Assembly: GCA_963737365.1 (NCBI GenBank)
Contig: CAVTSD010000005.1
Coordinates: 124,001 to 188,000 of the forward strand
Length of the DNA stretch: 64,000 bases
Direction of reading: 5' to 3'
Origin: Roseiarcus sp963737365
Lineage (GTDB): Bacteria; Pseudomonadota; Alphaproteobacteria; Rhizobiales; Beijerinckiaceae
A program made the translations under genes and the position numbers. Of this stretch, positions 1-8,887 are shown piece after piece (within the stretch, counting starts at the first letter, position 1; each line of letters starts with the position of its first letter). Below the pieces are notes generated by a model that ran no database searches, had not been told where the DNA came from, and was given only the letters and a program-made list of their open reading frames with translations.

Positions 1-1
1 G

Positions 2-658
2 ACCGTGCAGGAGCGCGTAAAGCCGGCAGAGACGTTCAAGCCGGAGGTGGCGTCGCTCAACATGGGCTCGATGAACTTCGGGCTCTTCCCGATGCTCAAC
101 CGTTTCAAAACCTTCAAACATGATTGGGAGCAGCCGGCGCTCGAAAATTCACGCGATCTCGTGTTCCGCAATACCTACAAGGACATCGAATTCGTGCTGC
201 GCACGCTTGCCGATTCCGGGACCCGGTTCGAGTTCGAGTGCTACGACACGTCGCACCTCTACAACCTCAGCCACTTTCTCGAGCGCGGCCTCGTCAAGCC
301 GCCGCTCTTCGTCCAGACCGTGTTCGGCATCCTGGGCGGCATTGGTCCGCACCCGGAGGACGTCATGCATATGAAACGCACCGCTGACCGTCTGTTCGGC
401 GACCAATACAGATGGTCGGTGCTTGGCGCGGGGCGCAATCAGCTCGCCATCGCCGCGATGGCCGCCGCGATGGGCGGCAACGTCCGCGTCGGGCTTGAGG
501 ATTCGCTCTGGTCTGGCCCGGGCAAGCTCGCGACGAGCAACGCCGAGCAGGTGCGCGCCGCCCGCCAGATCATCGAGGGCCTCGGCCTCTCGGTCGCGAC
601 TCCGGATGAAGCACGCGAGATCCTGGAGCTCAAGGGCGGGGATCGCGTGGCGTTTTGA
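2..658 (+). CDS. beta-keto acid cleavage enzyme (BKACE, DUF849), C-terminal part
   Basis: The open frame runs in from the left edge, so the N-terminal part lies outside the window; about 218 C-terminal residues are present. The text matches the BKACE family (3-keto-5-aminohexanoate cleavage enzymes): 'VASLNMGSMNFG' near the left edge, 'FECYDTSHLYNL', 'FGILGGIGPHPED', and the C-terminal signature 'NVRVGLEDSLW' followed by 'LATSNAEQVRAA'. These TIM-barrel zinc enzymes condense a beta-keto acid with acetyl-CoA to give acetoacetate and a new CoA ester. The substrate cannot be read from this fragment, because family members act on many keto acids. The convergent gene 16 bp downstream is an acyl-CoA thioesterase. 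Family call firm, substrate unknown. Confidence 0.88.
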   Translation, partial: TVQERVKPAETFKPEVASLNMGSMNFGLFPMLNRFKTFKHDWEQPALENSRDLVFRNTYKDIEFVLRTLADSGTRFEFECYDTSHLYNLSHFLERGLVKPPLFVQTVFGILGGIGPHPEDVMHMKRTADRLFGDQYRWSVLGAGRNQLAIAAMAAAMGGNVRVGLEDSLWSGPGKLATSNAEQVRAARQIIEGLGLSVATPDEAREILELKGGDRVAF

Positions 659-674
659 TTGTTGGGGCCAGCGA

Positions 675-1082
675 TCAAACGGGCGGTCGGAGGCGACGAC
701 GCAGGTCAGCCGGAATCCGCGCTGGGCGGCCGTCGCGAATGGATGCGGCCAACACTTCGGCAGTGACAAGCGCCTTGTCGCCGCGCACGACCCGCTGGTG
801 AAACGTGATCGAGGCGCCGCGCACGGCGGCGACGCTGGTCTCGACGATGAGAAGATCGTCCATCAGCCCCGGCGCCAGAAACTCGATTTGCAGCGAGCGC
901 ACGACGAACACGACGCCTGAATTCTCGCTGAGATCCCGATGCGCAAATCCGCGCCGCCGCAGCCACTCAGTGCGGCCACGCTCGAGGAAACGCAGGTAGG
1001 ACGCGTGATAGACGCGGCCAGAAAAGTCGGTGTCTTCGTAATAGACGCGAACCCAGAGCGAGTCCGCCGGGAGGTGCGACAA
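675..1082 (-). CDS. ybgC: YbgC-type acyl-CoA thioesterase
   Basis: 135 residues, the usual length of a single hot-dog domain. The motif 'YYEDTDFSGRVYHASYL' near residue 14 is the YbgC active-site segment, with Asp in DTDFSG, and 'FLERGRTEWLRRRGF' follows on the long helix. YbgC hydrolyses short-chain acyl-CoAs and in many proteobacteria heads the tol-pal cluster; no tol gene is next to it here, so it is an orphan copy or the cluster has been rearranged. The only in-frame start is TTG (1080-1082). It is transcribed divergently from gnd across about 185 bp that must hold both promoters. Confidence 0.85.
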   Translation of the reverse strand: MSHLPADSLWVRVYYEDTDFSGRVYHASYLRFLERGRTEWLRRRGFAHRDLSENSGVVFVVRSLQIEFLAPGLMDDLLIVETSVAAVRGASITFHQRVVRGDKALVTAEVLAASIRDGRPARIPADLRRRLRPPV

Positions 1083-1266
1083 GAAGGATCCCCGAGATTG
1101 ACGATGGCAAAAGGCGTTTTTTGCGTGACTTCGTCAACCGTCATGACGCCATTTGGGCAATCGGCGCGTTTCCTCGCCGACTCACACAGACCTTGTGGCG
1201 GATTTGCCCGCCTCCGCCTCCAGGGCTAAGAGAGTGGACCTGTCCCCCAAATACGCGGAGAAAAAC

Positions 1267-2706
1267 ATGGCTGACAAGGCTGACATTGGCGTTATGGGAT
1301 TGGCCGTCATGGGCGCGAACCTGGCGCGAAACGCGGCGCACAAGGGGTTCGGGGTCGCGGTCTTCAATCGCAATCACGAGCGCACCGACGCGCTGATCGC
1401 TGAGCACGGCAAAGAAGGGCATTTTTTCCCAGCCAAGGAGCTGCCCGAGTTTATCGCCAGCATTGCCAAGCCCCGCCCGATTCTGATCATGGTCAAGGCC
1501 GGCAAGCCGGTCGACGAGGTGATCGAGGAACTCCTGCCTCATCTCGAGGAAGGCGACATCATCATCGACGGCGGCAATTCGCTCTTCACCGACACCGCGC
1601 GACGCTACGAGGCTTGCGAAGCGAAGAAGATCCGCTTCGTCGGCATGGGCGTCTCCGGCGGCGAGGAAGGCGCGCTCGAAGGTCCGAGCATGATGCCGGG
1701 CGGCGATCGCGAAGCCTGGGACCGTATCGCGCCAATGCTGACCAAGATGGCGGCCCAGGTCGATGGCGTGCCCTGCTGCACGTATATCGGCCCGCAGGGC
1801 GCAGGCCACTACGTCAAGATGGTGCACAACGGCATCGAATATGCCGACATGCAGCTCATCGCCGAAGCCTACGATCTCATGAAAAGCGTCTACGGTCTCG
1901 ACGCTTCGGCCATGGCGGATATCTTCCAGACCTGGAAAGAGGGCGACCTCGACAGCTATCTGATCGAGATCACCGCCGCGGTTCTGCGCAAGACCGACGC
2001 GGCGACGGGGACTCCCCTGGTCGACGTCATCGTCGATGAAGCAGAGCAGAAGGGGACCGGCCGCTGGACGGCGCAAAACGCCCTCGAACTTGGCGTGCCG
2101 CTGACCGGGATCACCGAGGCCGTCTTCGCCCGCGTCCTTTCCGCCAACCGCGCAATGCGGCTGGAGTTGGACAAGAAGATTCCGCATCCGGCGGTTCAGA
2201 CGCGAAAGCCAGAAAAGGCGGAGATCGACGCCATCCGCGACGCGCTCTACGCCTCGAAAATTGTCGCTTACGCCCAAGGTTTCGAGCAGATGTCCGTTGC
2301 CTCAGGCCAGTTTCATTATGATCTCAAGCTCGGCGACATGGCGACCATCTGGCGCGGGGGATGCATCATCCGCGCCCGTTTCCTCGATCGCATCAAGGAA
2401 GCTTACGAGCGAAATCCGAAGCTCGCGAACCTCCTGCTTGACGACTACTTCCGCGAGGGCGTCGTGAGGACGGAGGGCGCCTGGCGGCGCGTGCTTAGCC
2501 TGGCGATCGCCAATGGCGTGCCGACGCCCGCTTTCTCTTCCTCGCTTGCCTATTACGACGGACTGAGGCGCGCGCGCGGCCCGACGAACCTGCTGCAGGG
2601 CCTGCGCGATTATTTCGGCGCGCACACCTATCGCCGACTGGACAGGCAAGGAAGCTTCCACACCCGTTGGAGCCAGGACGGGAACGAGGTCAAGGTCGAG
2701 AGCTGA
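1267..2706 (+). CDS. gnd: 6-phosphogluconate dehydrogenase, decarboxylating
   Basis: 479 residues, the normal length of the long-form enzyme. It oxidises and decarboxylates 6-phosphogluconate to ribulose 5-phosphate with NADP in the oxidative pentose phosphate pathway. The N-terminal Rossmann motif 'GVMGLAVMGANLARN' is followed by 'GDIIIDGGNSLF', 'GVSGGEEGALEGPSMM' and the catalytic segment 'GAGHYVKMVHNGIEYADM' with its Lys and His-Asn. The C-terminal substrate segment includes 'WRGGCIIRA' and 'RDYFGAHTY'. The frame stays open upstream to 1153, but the ATG at 1267 gives the family N-terminus (MADKADIGVMG) and has GGAG at about 1257-1260, so it is chosen. Confidence 0.95.
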   Translation: MADKADIGVMGLAVMGANLARNAAHKGFGVAVFNRNHERTDALIAEHGKEGHFFPAKELPEFIASIAKPRPILIMVKAGKPVDEVIEELLPHLEEGDIIIDGGNSLFTDTARRYEACEAKKIRFVGMGVSGGEEGALEGPSMMPGGDREAWDRIAPMLTKMAAQVDGVPCCTYIGPQGAGHYVKMVHNGIEYADMQLIAEAYDLMKSVYGLDASAMADIFQTWKEGDLDSYLIEITAAVLRKTDAATGTPLVDVIVDEAEQKGTGRWTAQNALELGVPLTGITEAVFARVLSANRAMRLELDKKIPHPAVQTRKPEKAEIDAIRDALYASKIVAYAQGFEQMSVASGQFHYDLKLGDMATIWRGGCIIRARFLDRIKEAYERNPKLANLLLDDYFREGVVRTEGAWRRVLSLAIANGVPTPAFSSSLAYYDGLRRARGPTNLLQGLRDYFGAHTYRRLDRQGSFHTRWSQDGNEVKVES

Positions 2707-2775
2707 GCGGGTGCGCCGCCTCTCAAAAGGCCGACGCGCCCGGCTCCTCGCCTACCTTCCGTTTGGAGATTTGCG

Positions 2776-3387
2776 ATGACGTCGTTCAAACTTGCTCTCG
2801 TCGCGGCGCTTCTCTTAGGCGTCACGCCCGCTATCGCCCAAAACGCGGCGATCGCATCCTCGCGCGCGACTGTGCAGACGATCAGCGCCGATGGCTCGAC
2901 TTTGAACGTGCACACCCGCGCGGGCGAGGATCAGATGATCCACCTCAATCCGAAAACGCGCTTTATCCTTGTGGTTCCCGCCCAGCTGACCGACGTGAAG
3001 CCAGGGTCGTTCATCGGCGTCGCCGCCATGCCGGGCGAGGGGAACGAACTCAAGGCCATGGAAGTGCACATCTTTCCCGAGGCGATGCGCGGCACGGGCG
3101 AGGGCTACCGCCCATTCGACCTCGGGCGGAAAAGCTCGATGACCAACGGCAATATCTCCGCCCGCGTCGACGCGACGACCGGCCCCAAGCTCACCGTCAC
3201 ATACAAAGGCGGCGAACAGACCATCGTCGTCGACCCAAAGACGCCGATCGTGGGTTTCGAGCCTGGCGCTGAGACCGACCTCAAGCCCGGCGCCGCGATC
3301 ATAGCGCGAGGACCCAAGCAGGCGGATGGGTCGATCGAGGCGGGCTTCGTTCTGGTCGGCAAGGACGGGCTTGTCCCGCCCATGTGA
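2776..3387 (+). CDS. exported protein of unknown function (DUF5666-like)
   Basis: 203 residues with a clear signal peptide: charged start (MTSFK), hydrophobic stretch, then Ala-x-Ala (TPAIAQ) at about residues 18-22, so the mature protein is probably periplasmic. The mature part has two similar beta-rich halves, each with a 'V.A.....L.V....G...I.V.PKT' pattern (residues about 35-60 and 130-160), each followed by 'L.PG'. That resembles the OB-like repeats of DUF5666 proteins, but this is resemblance by eye only. No catalytic motif, cysteine pair or lipobox is visible. It lies 69 bp after gnd on the same strand. Function unknown. Confidence 0.7.
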   Translation: MTSFKLALVAALLLGVTPAIAQNAAIASSRATVQTISADGSTLNVHTRAGEDQMIHLNPKTRFILVVPAQLTDVKPGSFIGVAAMPGEGNELKAMEVHIFPEAMRGTGEGYRPFDLGRKSSMTNGNISARVDATTGPKLTVTYKGGEQTIVVDPKTPIVGFEPGAETDLKPGAAIIARGPKQADGSIEAGFVLVGKDGLVPPM

Positions 3388-3478
3388 TCGCCACCGGACG
3401 GACGCGGCAAACGCTCGGGATTTGCCCGGATAAGCCGACCGTGCTAGCGCTTTTGCGATTCTTCTGCGGGGCAAACAA

Positions 3479-5323
3479 TTGATAAGCGCATTGTCGAGTC
3501 CGATCGAGGCCAAGCCGGATTCGAGCGCGCCTGACTCGTTATTTACCTTCGTTCTCGTCAAGCCCACCCACTATGACGACGACGGCTATCCGATCCAGTG
3601 GTTCCGCTCAGCGCTGCCCTCCAACACGCTCGCCTGCATGAACAGCCTCGCCTTGGACGCCAGCAAGCGCGAGGTTCTGGGCCCAGGCGTCAGGATCGAG
3701 GTCGACACCTACGACGAGACCAATCGCCGCGTGTTCCCGAGCCGGATCATCCGAGACCTCAAGCGCCGGGGGGGCCGGGCGCTGATCGGCATCGTTGGGG
3801 TGCAGTCGAACCAGTTTCCCCGCGCGGTCGATATCGCCCGTCAGTTTCGCGCCGCTGGCTATCAGGTCTGTCTCGGCGGCTTCCACGTCTCGGGCTGCCT
3901 TGCGATGCTGCCCGAACTTCCCTCCGAGATTGTCGAAGCGCAAGCGCTCGGCATTTCGATGTTCGCCGGCGAATCCGAGGAGCACCGGCTCGATGAAGTG
4001 CTGCTCGACGCGTGGAACGGCACGCTCAAGCCGCTCTACAATTTCATGGATCAGTTGCCGTCGCTCGTTGGCGAGCCGGCGCCGATCCTGCCCCGCAAGC
4101 ATGTCGAGCGCACGTCCGGGACGTATTCGAGCATCGACCTCGGCCGCGGCTGTCCCTATCAGTGCTCGTTCTGCACCATCATCAACGTGCAGGGCCGCAA
4201 GAGCCGCTTTCGTTCGCCCGACGATCTCGAACAGATCATCCGCGCCAATTATGCGCAGGGGATCGACCAATTCTTTATCACCGACGACAATTTCGCCCGC
4301 AACACCGACTGGGAGATTCTGCTCGACCGCGTGATCGAACTGAAGAAGGAAGGCATCCACGTCGGCTTCACGATCCAAGTCGATACGCTTTGCCACAAGA
4401 TCAAGAACTTCATCGAGAAGGCCACGCAAGCCGGCGTCAAGCGCGTGTTCATCGGGCTTGAGAACATCAATCCCGAGAACCTCATCACCGCCAAGAAGCG
4501 GCAGAACAAGATCACCGAATATCGGGTGATGCTGCAGAAATGGCGCTCGCACGGCGCGATCACCTTCGCCGGCTACATCCTCGGCTTCCCCGCCGACACG
4601 AAAGAATCGATCCTGCGCGACATCGAGATCATCAAGCGCGAACTGCCGCTTGACATTCTCGAGTTCTTCTTCCTCACCCCGTTGCCTGGATCGGAGGACC
4701 ACAAGAAGATGCTCGCCAAGGGCGTCTGGATGGATCCCGACATCAACAAATACGACCTCAACCACCGCGTTTCGCATCACCCGAAAATGAGCGACCAGGA
4801 GTGGGAGGACGCCTACCGCGCCGCGTGGAACGCGTTTTATACGCTCGATCATATCGGCACGATCCTGAAGCGCGCGGCGGCGATCAAGAACGGACGGCCG
4901 AAGCAGATCCTGAGCACCATGCTCTGGTTCAAACTGATGATCGCCCATGAGGGCGTCCATCCGCTCGAAGGCGGCGCGTTCCGACTGAAGTTCCGGCGCG
5001 ATCGCCGGGCCGGCCTGCCCATCGAATCGCGCCTCGTCTTCTATCCGCGCTACGGATTGGAGATCGTCAGCAAGGCGTGGAAATACGGCAGCTTCTTCCT
5101 GAAGACGCGGAGAGTTCTCAAGGCCACGCTTGAGGCGCCCGACCGTTACACCTACAGCGATCTCGCGATCGAACCGCCGAAGTCGGACGAGTTCGAGCAG
5201 CTGTCGCTTTATCACGCCACCAGCGGCGGGGAAGCCGCGCTCGCCCGCAAGGCGCTCGGCGACAACATTCGCGATTCCGCCCCCAGCCCCGCCGTCGCGA
5301 TCTCTGCGACAGCGGCGGAATGA
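3479..5323 (+). CDS. B12-binding-domain radical SAM protein
   Basis: 614 residues. The N-terminal part has a cobalamin-type Rossmann fold region ('ALIGIVGVQSNQFPRAVDIARQ', then 'GGFHVSG'), followed by the radical SAM cluster motif CxxxCxxC at Cys225, Cys229 and Cys232 in 'GRGCPYQCSFCTI'. The barrel segments 'FFITDDNFARN' and 'GLENINPENL' follow. The N-terminal part lacks the DxHxxG motif of base-off B12 binders, so B12 use is inferred from family architecture only. The start is TTG (3479-3481); no better start is in frame near it. Substrate unknown. The next gene, a small XRE regulator, starts 10 bp after its stop, so the two are probably cotranscribed. Confidence 0.8.
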   Translation: MISALSSPIEAKPDSSAPDSLFTFVLVKPTHYDDDGYPIQWFRSALPSNTLACMNSLALDASKREVLGPGVRIEVDTYDETNRRVFPSRIIRDLKRRGGRALIGIVGVQSNQFPRAVDIARQFRAAGYQVCLGGFHVSGCLAMLPELPSEIVEAQALGISMFAGESEEHRLDEVLLDAWNGTLKPLYNFMDQLPSLVGEPAPILPRKHVERTSGTYSSIDLGRGCPYQCSFCTIINVQGRKSRFRSPDDLEQIIRANYAQGIDQFFITDDNFARNTDWEILLDRVIELKKEGIHVGFTIQVDTLCHKIKNFIEKATQAGVKRVFIGLENINPENLITAKKRQNKITEYRVMLQKWRSHGAITFAGYILGFPADTKESILRDIEIIKRELPLDILEFFFLTPLPGSEDHKKMLAKGVWMDPDINKYDLNHRVSHHPKMSDQEWEDAYRAAWNAFYTLDHIGTILKRAAAIKNGRPKQILSTMLWFKLMIAHEGVHPLEGGAFRLKFRRDRRAGLPIESRLVFYPRYGLEIVSKAWKYGSFFLKTRRVLKATLEAPDRYTYSDLAIEPPKSDEFEQLSLYHATSGGEAALARKALGDNIRDSAPSPAVAISATAAE

Positions 5324-5333
5324 TCTCAGCGCT

Positions 5334-5624
5334 ATGGTCGAAGCCGCACAGGTCAGAGCCGCGCGCGCCCTCATAGGCTGGTCGCAGGCGAAGCTCGCCG
5401 AGACATCGGGCGTGTCCGTGGCGACGATCAATGCGTTCGAGACCAGCGCTCCCGATCACATCGCGAACGAAGCGGCGGCGGACAAAATCCGCGCCGCGCT
5501 CGAGGCCGCCGGCGTCGTCTTCCTCCCCAAGGATGATGGCGGCGGCTTAGGGGTCCGGCTGCGCGAGGCCCTCGAGGGCGAATACATCGGCTGGAACGAC
5601 CTCAACGCATCGAACGACGAGTAA
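5334..5624 (+). CDS. small XRE-family HTH regulator
   Basis: 96 residues. A Cro/CI-type helix-turn-helix covers about residues 5-55: 'VRAARALIGWSQAKLAETSGVS' is split as helix 1, helix 2 and turn, then 'VATINAFE' is the recognition helix. The tail contains 'AALEAAGVVFLP' and 'GVRLREA', common in short alphaproteobacterial XRE proteins. The frame is open from 5130, inside the radical SAM gene, but the ATG at 5334 is the first start giving a plausible HTH N-terminus and lies 10 bp after the upstream stop. It probably regulates the radical SAM gene or itself; the target is not visible. Confidence 0.8.
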   Translation: MVEAAQVRAARALIGWSQAKLAETSGVSVATINAFETSAPDHIANEAAADKIRAALEAAGVVFLPKDDGGGLGVRLREALEGEYIGWNDLNASNDE

Positions 5625-5696
5625 GGTCGCGAAACTCGGCGAGCGCGCTTCGTGTGCGCGCGCCAAGTTCCCCGATATGCCGTGAGCGCAATCGCA

Positions 5697-6653
5697 TCAG
5701 GCGCTGAGCGACGCGCCGAGCTTATCGAGCAGCCCCTCCGTTCCACGCTCGCGCGACCCCGCGTCGTCGTAACCGTCGAGGAATGCGCCCTGTTCGCAAA
5801 TCTTGAGCTTCGTGCGTGCCGCGCCTGCGGGCTCGATCTCGAGCGTCGCGAGAGAAACGGAAATCTTCCGCTCATCGAGGTGCATCTCGTAGGTGTAGAC
5901 GATGCGCTTTTGCGGGACGATGTCGTGATAGATCGCGTCAAAGGTCGTCGTCATGCCGCCTTCGAACTGTCCCTTTGCGCGCTCGCGACCGCCGACGCGA
6001 AAATCCATGAAGCGCTCGATCGGCAGCCACCCCTGCGGTCCATGGAACCAGCGGTTCTTGGCCGCTTCGTCCGACAGCGCTTTGTACACTCGCTCGGGCG
6101 TCGCGTCGTAGGTGCGCTCGATATGAAAGGCGCCGTGAACGACGGAACGATTGCCGCGGCTCCCTCGCATGCGCGCGATTTCCGCCTCTAACTTGTCGAG
6201 CGTCTGGCGCCAGCCTTCGGGCGCGCCTTTGAGCATCGGCTCGATCTGCGCCATGTCGGCAACCGTATAGGACTGCACCACCTCCATCAGCGTGCCGTCA
6301 TGGACGGGGCTAAACTTGACCTGCGTCACGGCGCTGAACAGGGGACCGCCGCCACATGGGTCGATTACGTGATGGTCGATCGTCAGGCGCTCCGGCGCCA
6401 CGACCTCGGTGAAGGCGCCCTTGGTCCAATGCTCCTTGCCTTCGGGCGACCGCATGCAGACCTCGAACCGACCGCCGACGCGCATCTCGACCGTCGCTTC
6501 CGGAACCGAATAGCCGTTCGGGCAGAACCATCTTTTGACGTGATCCGCCGAGCTCCAGGCCTTAAACAGGGTTTCGCGCGGCGCTGCGAAGACGCGCGAA
6601 GCGCGCAAGGGGGCCGGCTGAGCTGTGCGGCTTGTCTTATCGATCGTGTTCAT
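5697..6653 (-). CDS. tandem SRPBCC (AHSA1-type) domain protein
   Basis: 318 residues, about twice a single AHSA1 domain. Two copies are visible: residues about 18-165 ('SRVFAAPRETLFKAWSSADH', 'WFCPNG', 'VGGRFEVCM') and about 175-318 ('ERTYDATPERVYKALSDE', 'WFHGPQGW', 'VGGRERAKG'). Each has the START-like hydrophobic-cavity fold used by Aha1 and many small-ligand proteins. The ATG at 6653 is chosen because the 46-residue upstream extension is the shadow of arsR in another frame. It overlaps the upstream arsR-type gene by 17 bp, a standard ArsR-SRPBCC arrangement in which the regulator controls the SRPBCC gene. Ligand unknown. Confidence 0.85.
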   Translation of the reverse strand: MNTIDKTSRTAQPAPLRASRVFAAPRETLFKAWSSADHVKRWFCPNGYSVPEATVEMRVGGRFEVCMRSPEGKEHWTKGAFTEVVAPERLTIDHHVIDPCGGGPLFSAVTQVKFSPVHDGTLMEVVQSYTVADMAQIEPMLKGAPEGWRQTLDKLEAEIARMRGSRGNRSVVHGAFHIERTYDATPERVYKALSDEAAKNRWFHGPQGWLPIERFMDFRVGGRERAKGQFEGGMTTTFDAIYHDIVPQKRIVYTYEMHLDERKISVSLATLEIEPAGAARTKLKICEQGAFLDGYDDAGSRERGTEGLLDKLGASLSA

Positions 6654-6993
6654 CGTTCTTTCCTTCGCTTTCCAGAGTTTTGAGATAGTCGCCAAGCCGG
6701 TCGAGACGGCGCTCCCACTCGAGGCGCCGCTCCGTGATCCAGCGCTCGGCTTCGGCGAGCGCGGCCGGATTGATGCTGCAGGTCCGCACACGCCCGGACT
6801 TTTGCGAGACGACGAGCCCCGAGGTCTCCAGCACCGCCAGATGCTGCATCACCGCCGGCAACGACATGGCGAGCGGGCGCTTGAGCTCGCTGACCGACGC
6901 CGGCTTCTCCGCGAGCCGCTCCACGATGGCTCGACGGGTCGGATCGGCAAGGGCCTGGAACGCCAGATCAAGGGGAGCCTGATAGCTAAGCAT
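6637..6993 (-). CDS. ArsR-family regulator of the SRPBCC gene
   Basis: 118 residues with a winged HTH: 'FQALADPTRRAIVERLAE' at about residues 12-29, 'SVSELKRPLAMSLPAVMQHL' as helix-turn-helix, and 'SGRVRTCSINP' as the wing. It lacks the ELCVCDL metal-binding site of ArsR/SmtB metal sensors. It belongs to the metal-independent subgroup often paired with SRPBCC/AHSA1 genes. It is first in a two-gene operon with a 17 bp overlap and probably represses it from the upstream intergenic region. Confidence 0.88.
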   Translation of the reverse strand: MLSYQAPLDLAFQALADPTRRAIVERLAEKPASVSELKRPLAMSLPAVMQHLAVLETSGLVVSQKSGRVRTCSINPAALAEAERWITERRLEWERRLDRLGDYLKTLESEGKNDEHDR

Positions 6994-7432
6994 TTACTTA
7001 ACTATCAAGGCGGGAATAGGAAAGCAAATGCTTTAGTGTGGTCTGGGCTTAGGGAGCTTTGGCCAAGCGTTGGTTTGAGGGAATCCGCCACGACATTTAT
7101 TGCCGAGATCAGAATCCAGACTAAACTTGCCCCGATGTCGAATCGTACGGATCCGCATTGCCCCATGGAGGTGTCCCCTCCCCGCCGATCGCGGCTCCGA
7201 TCACGCAGATTTGAGCGCAGGCTTCGTCCTCCGCTTCTCATTCGTCGCCACGCGCCGCCTTCGGGCTCGACCCCGTCAAGCGCGGCGACTATTCCAATCG
7301 AGGCGCAGACCTGAACTCGTGGGCGCGCCCCCCGCGCCGGAAGTCGCTTGGGTCAAGCGCCATTAGAAGATGACATCCGCCAGTGCGCGACGCGATTGCG
7401 CCTGGGCCATGACTTATGATCGGAGCCGCAAG
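6994..7432. other. intergenic region between divergent arsR-type and yghU-type genes
   Basis: About 440 bp. It must hold the promoters of both flanking genes. Short frames on both strands (for example 7005-7241 minus) have no family resemblance or good ribosome binding site. I see no tRNA-like arm, strong hairpin or repeat. The only clear signal is GGAG at 7422-7425 before the YghU start. Confidence 0.5.
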
Positions 7433-8320
7433 ATGAGCAGTTCGACGTCCGAATACACTCCGCCCAAGGTCTGGACGTGGGAGAAGCCGAGCGGGGGGCA
7501 GTTTGCGAACATCAACCGCCCAATCGCCGGCGCCACCCACGATAAGGAGCTGCCTATCGGCCGCCATCCGTTCCAACTCTATTCGCTCGCGACTCCGAAC
7601 GGCCAGAAGGTCACGATCATGTTCGAGGAGCTGCTGGCGGCGGGCCACAAGGGCGCCGAATACGACGCCTGGCTGATCAGGATCAACGAGGGCAATCAAT
7701 TCGGAAGCGGCTTCGTCGCCATCAATCCGAACTCGAAGATCCCCGCGTTGATGGACCGCAGCGGTCCGAAGCCGATACGGCTCTTCGAATCCGGCGCGAT
7801 CCTGCTCTATCTCGCGGAGAAGTTTGGCGCCTTCCTGCCGACCGAAGCGGCCGAGCGCGCGGAGTGCTTCTCTTGGCTCTTCTGGCAAATGGGCTCGGCG
7901 CCTTACCTCGGCGGCGGATTTGGCCACTTCTACGCCTATGCGCCGACCAAGATCGAATACGCCATCGATCGCTTCGCAATGGAGACGAAGCGACTGCTCG
8001 ACGTGCTCGACCGGCGCCTGGGCGAGAGCGAGTATGTCGCCGGCCCCAATTACACGATTGCCGACATGGCTCTCTGGCCTTGGTATGGCGGTCTCGTGAG
8101 ATCGAACAGCTACGGCGCGGCGGAGTTTCTCAGCGTCAATGATTACAAGAACGTCTTGCGCTGGGCCGATGCGATCGCGGCGCGTCCGGCGGTGAAGCGA
8201 GGGCGGATCGTCAACAAAGCCAATGGCGATCCCGCAAGTCAGTTGCATGAGCGTCATGACGCCAGCGATTTTGAGCTGAGAACCCAGGACAAGCTCGCGC
8301 CGCAACCGCCCGCGACCTGA
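7433..8320 (+). CDS. yghU: YghU-like glutathione S-transferase (disulfide-bond oxidoreductase)
   Basis: 295 residues, close to E. coli YghU (288). Nu-class GSTs of this kind bind two glutathiones and reduce organic hydroperoxides and mixed disulfides in the cytoplasm. Visible are the N-terminal arm (VWTWEKPSGGQFANINRP), thioredoxin-fold segments 'HPFQLYSLATPNGQKVTIM' and 'NPNSKIPAL', the glutathione-binding 'RLFESGAILLYLAEK', and the C-terminal helical domain with 'YTIADMALWPW'. The frame opens at 7370, but the ATG at 7433 has GGAG 7 bp upstream and gives the family N-terminus. Confidence 0.92.
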   Translation: MSSSTSEYTPPKVWTWEKPSGGQFANINRPIAGATHDKELPIGRHPFQLYSLATPNGQKVTIMFEELLAAGHKGAEYDAWLIRINEGNQFGSGFVAINPNSKIPALMDRSGPKPIRLFESGAILLYLAEKFGAFLPTEAAERAECFSWLFWQMGSAPYLGGGFGHFYAYAPTKIEYAIDRFAMETKRLLDVLDRRLGESEYVAGPNYTIADMALWPWYGGLVRSNSYGAAEFLSVNDYKNVLRWADAIAARPAVKRGRIVNKANGDPASQLHERHDASDFELRTQDKLAPQPPAT

Positions 8321-8472
8321 CCCGGGCGCCATAATCGCCGCACCGCCGGCTATGCGATCGGCGTTCGCCGAACGCCGCGCCCGAAAGCCGCGCCTCGTGC
8401 GCGCCCTGCCCTGACCGCCCATCTGCGTTCGCAATGCCACGGCCGGGTGGATGTTGAAATAGGAGGTCATTC

Positions 8473-8799
8473 ATTCTGATCGTCGCGACCATCGTCGCTT
8501 TCGCGCTTCTCTGGTACGCGAGTTTGCGCGCCGCCGGCATGACCCGCGGCGTCGTCAGCGTCGTGGTGAAAGCTGCGTTTCTTATCCTGACCTGCCTCGG
8601 CTGCATCGCGATCGGCTTCTTCCTGCCCGCGATTCCAGTTATCAGCGCCCTAATCGGCACAGCGTTCTGGGCCGGGTTGCTGTCGACCGCCGGCGCGCTC
8701 GTTGGCGTCGGCCTATCGGATGCACTTCTCAGCCGCGTCGAGATGCACGAATCCGACGCCGCGATCTCCGCGAATGAAAAAACGCGGCCGCGGGTGTGA
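8473..8799 (+). CDS. small membrane protein, probable non-ATG start
   Basis: About 108 residues if translated from 8473. No ATG, GTG or TTG lies between the upstream in-frame stop (8455-8457) and a TTG at 8524, yet a perfect AGGAGG sits at 8461-8466, six bases before ATT (8473) and nine before CTG (8476). Starting there adds a first hydrophobic helix (ILIVATIVAFALLWYA). Two more follow at about 35-60 ('AAFLILTCLGCIAIGFFL') and 65-88, and the tail is polar. That suggests a three-helix inner-membrane protein. If the TTG is used the first helix is lost. Unrecognised family. Confidence 0.5.
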   Translation: MLIVATIVAFALLWYASLRAAGMTRGVVSVVVKAAFLILTCLGCIAIGFFLPAIPVISALIGTAFWAGLLSTAGALVGVGLSDALLSRVEMHESDAAISANEKTRPRV

Positions 8800-8887
8800 G
8801 CAAGGCGGCGATGGTTGCCCCTTCGCGAGCGCGGTCGCTCGCGGCAACGGAATTTGAACCGGCGCTGACGGTCGGCGCGCCGGCCTG

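Noticed and set aside
3608..5431. 607-codon open frame on the minus strand
   Set aside because: Antisense shadow of the radical SAM gene, a GC-rich third-position effect; no family motif, and the plus strand is clearly coding.
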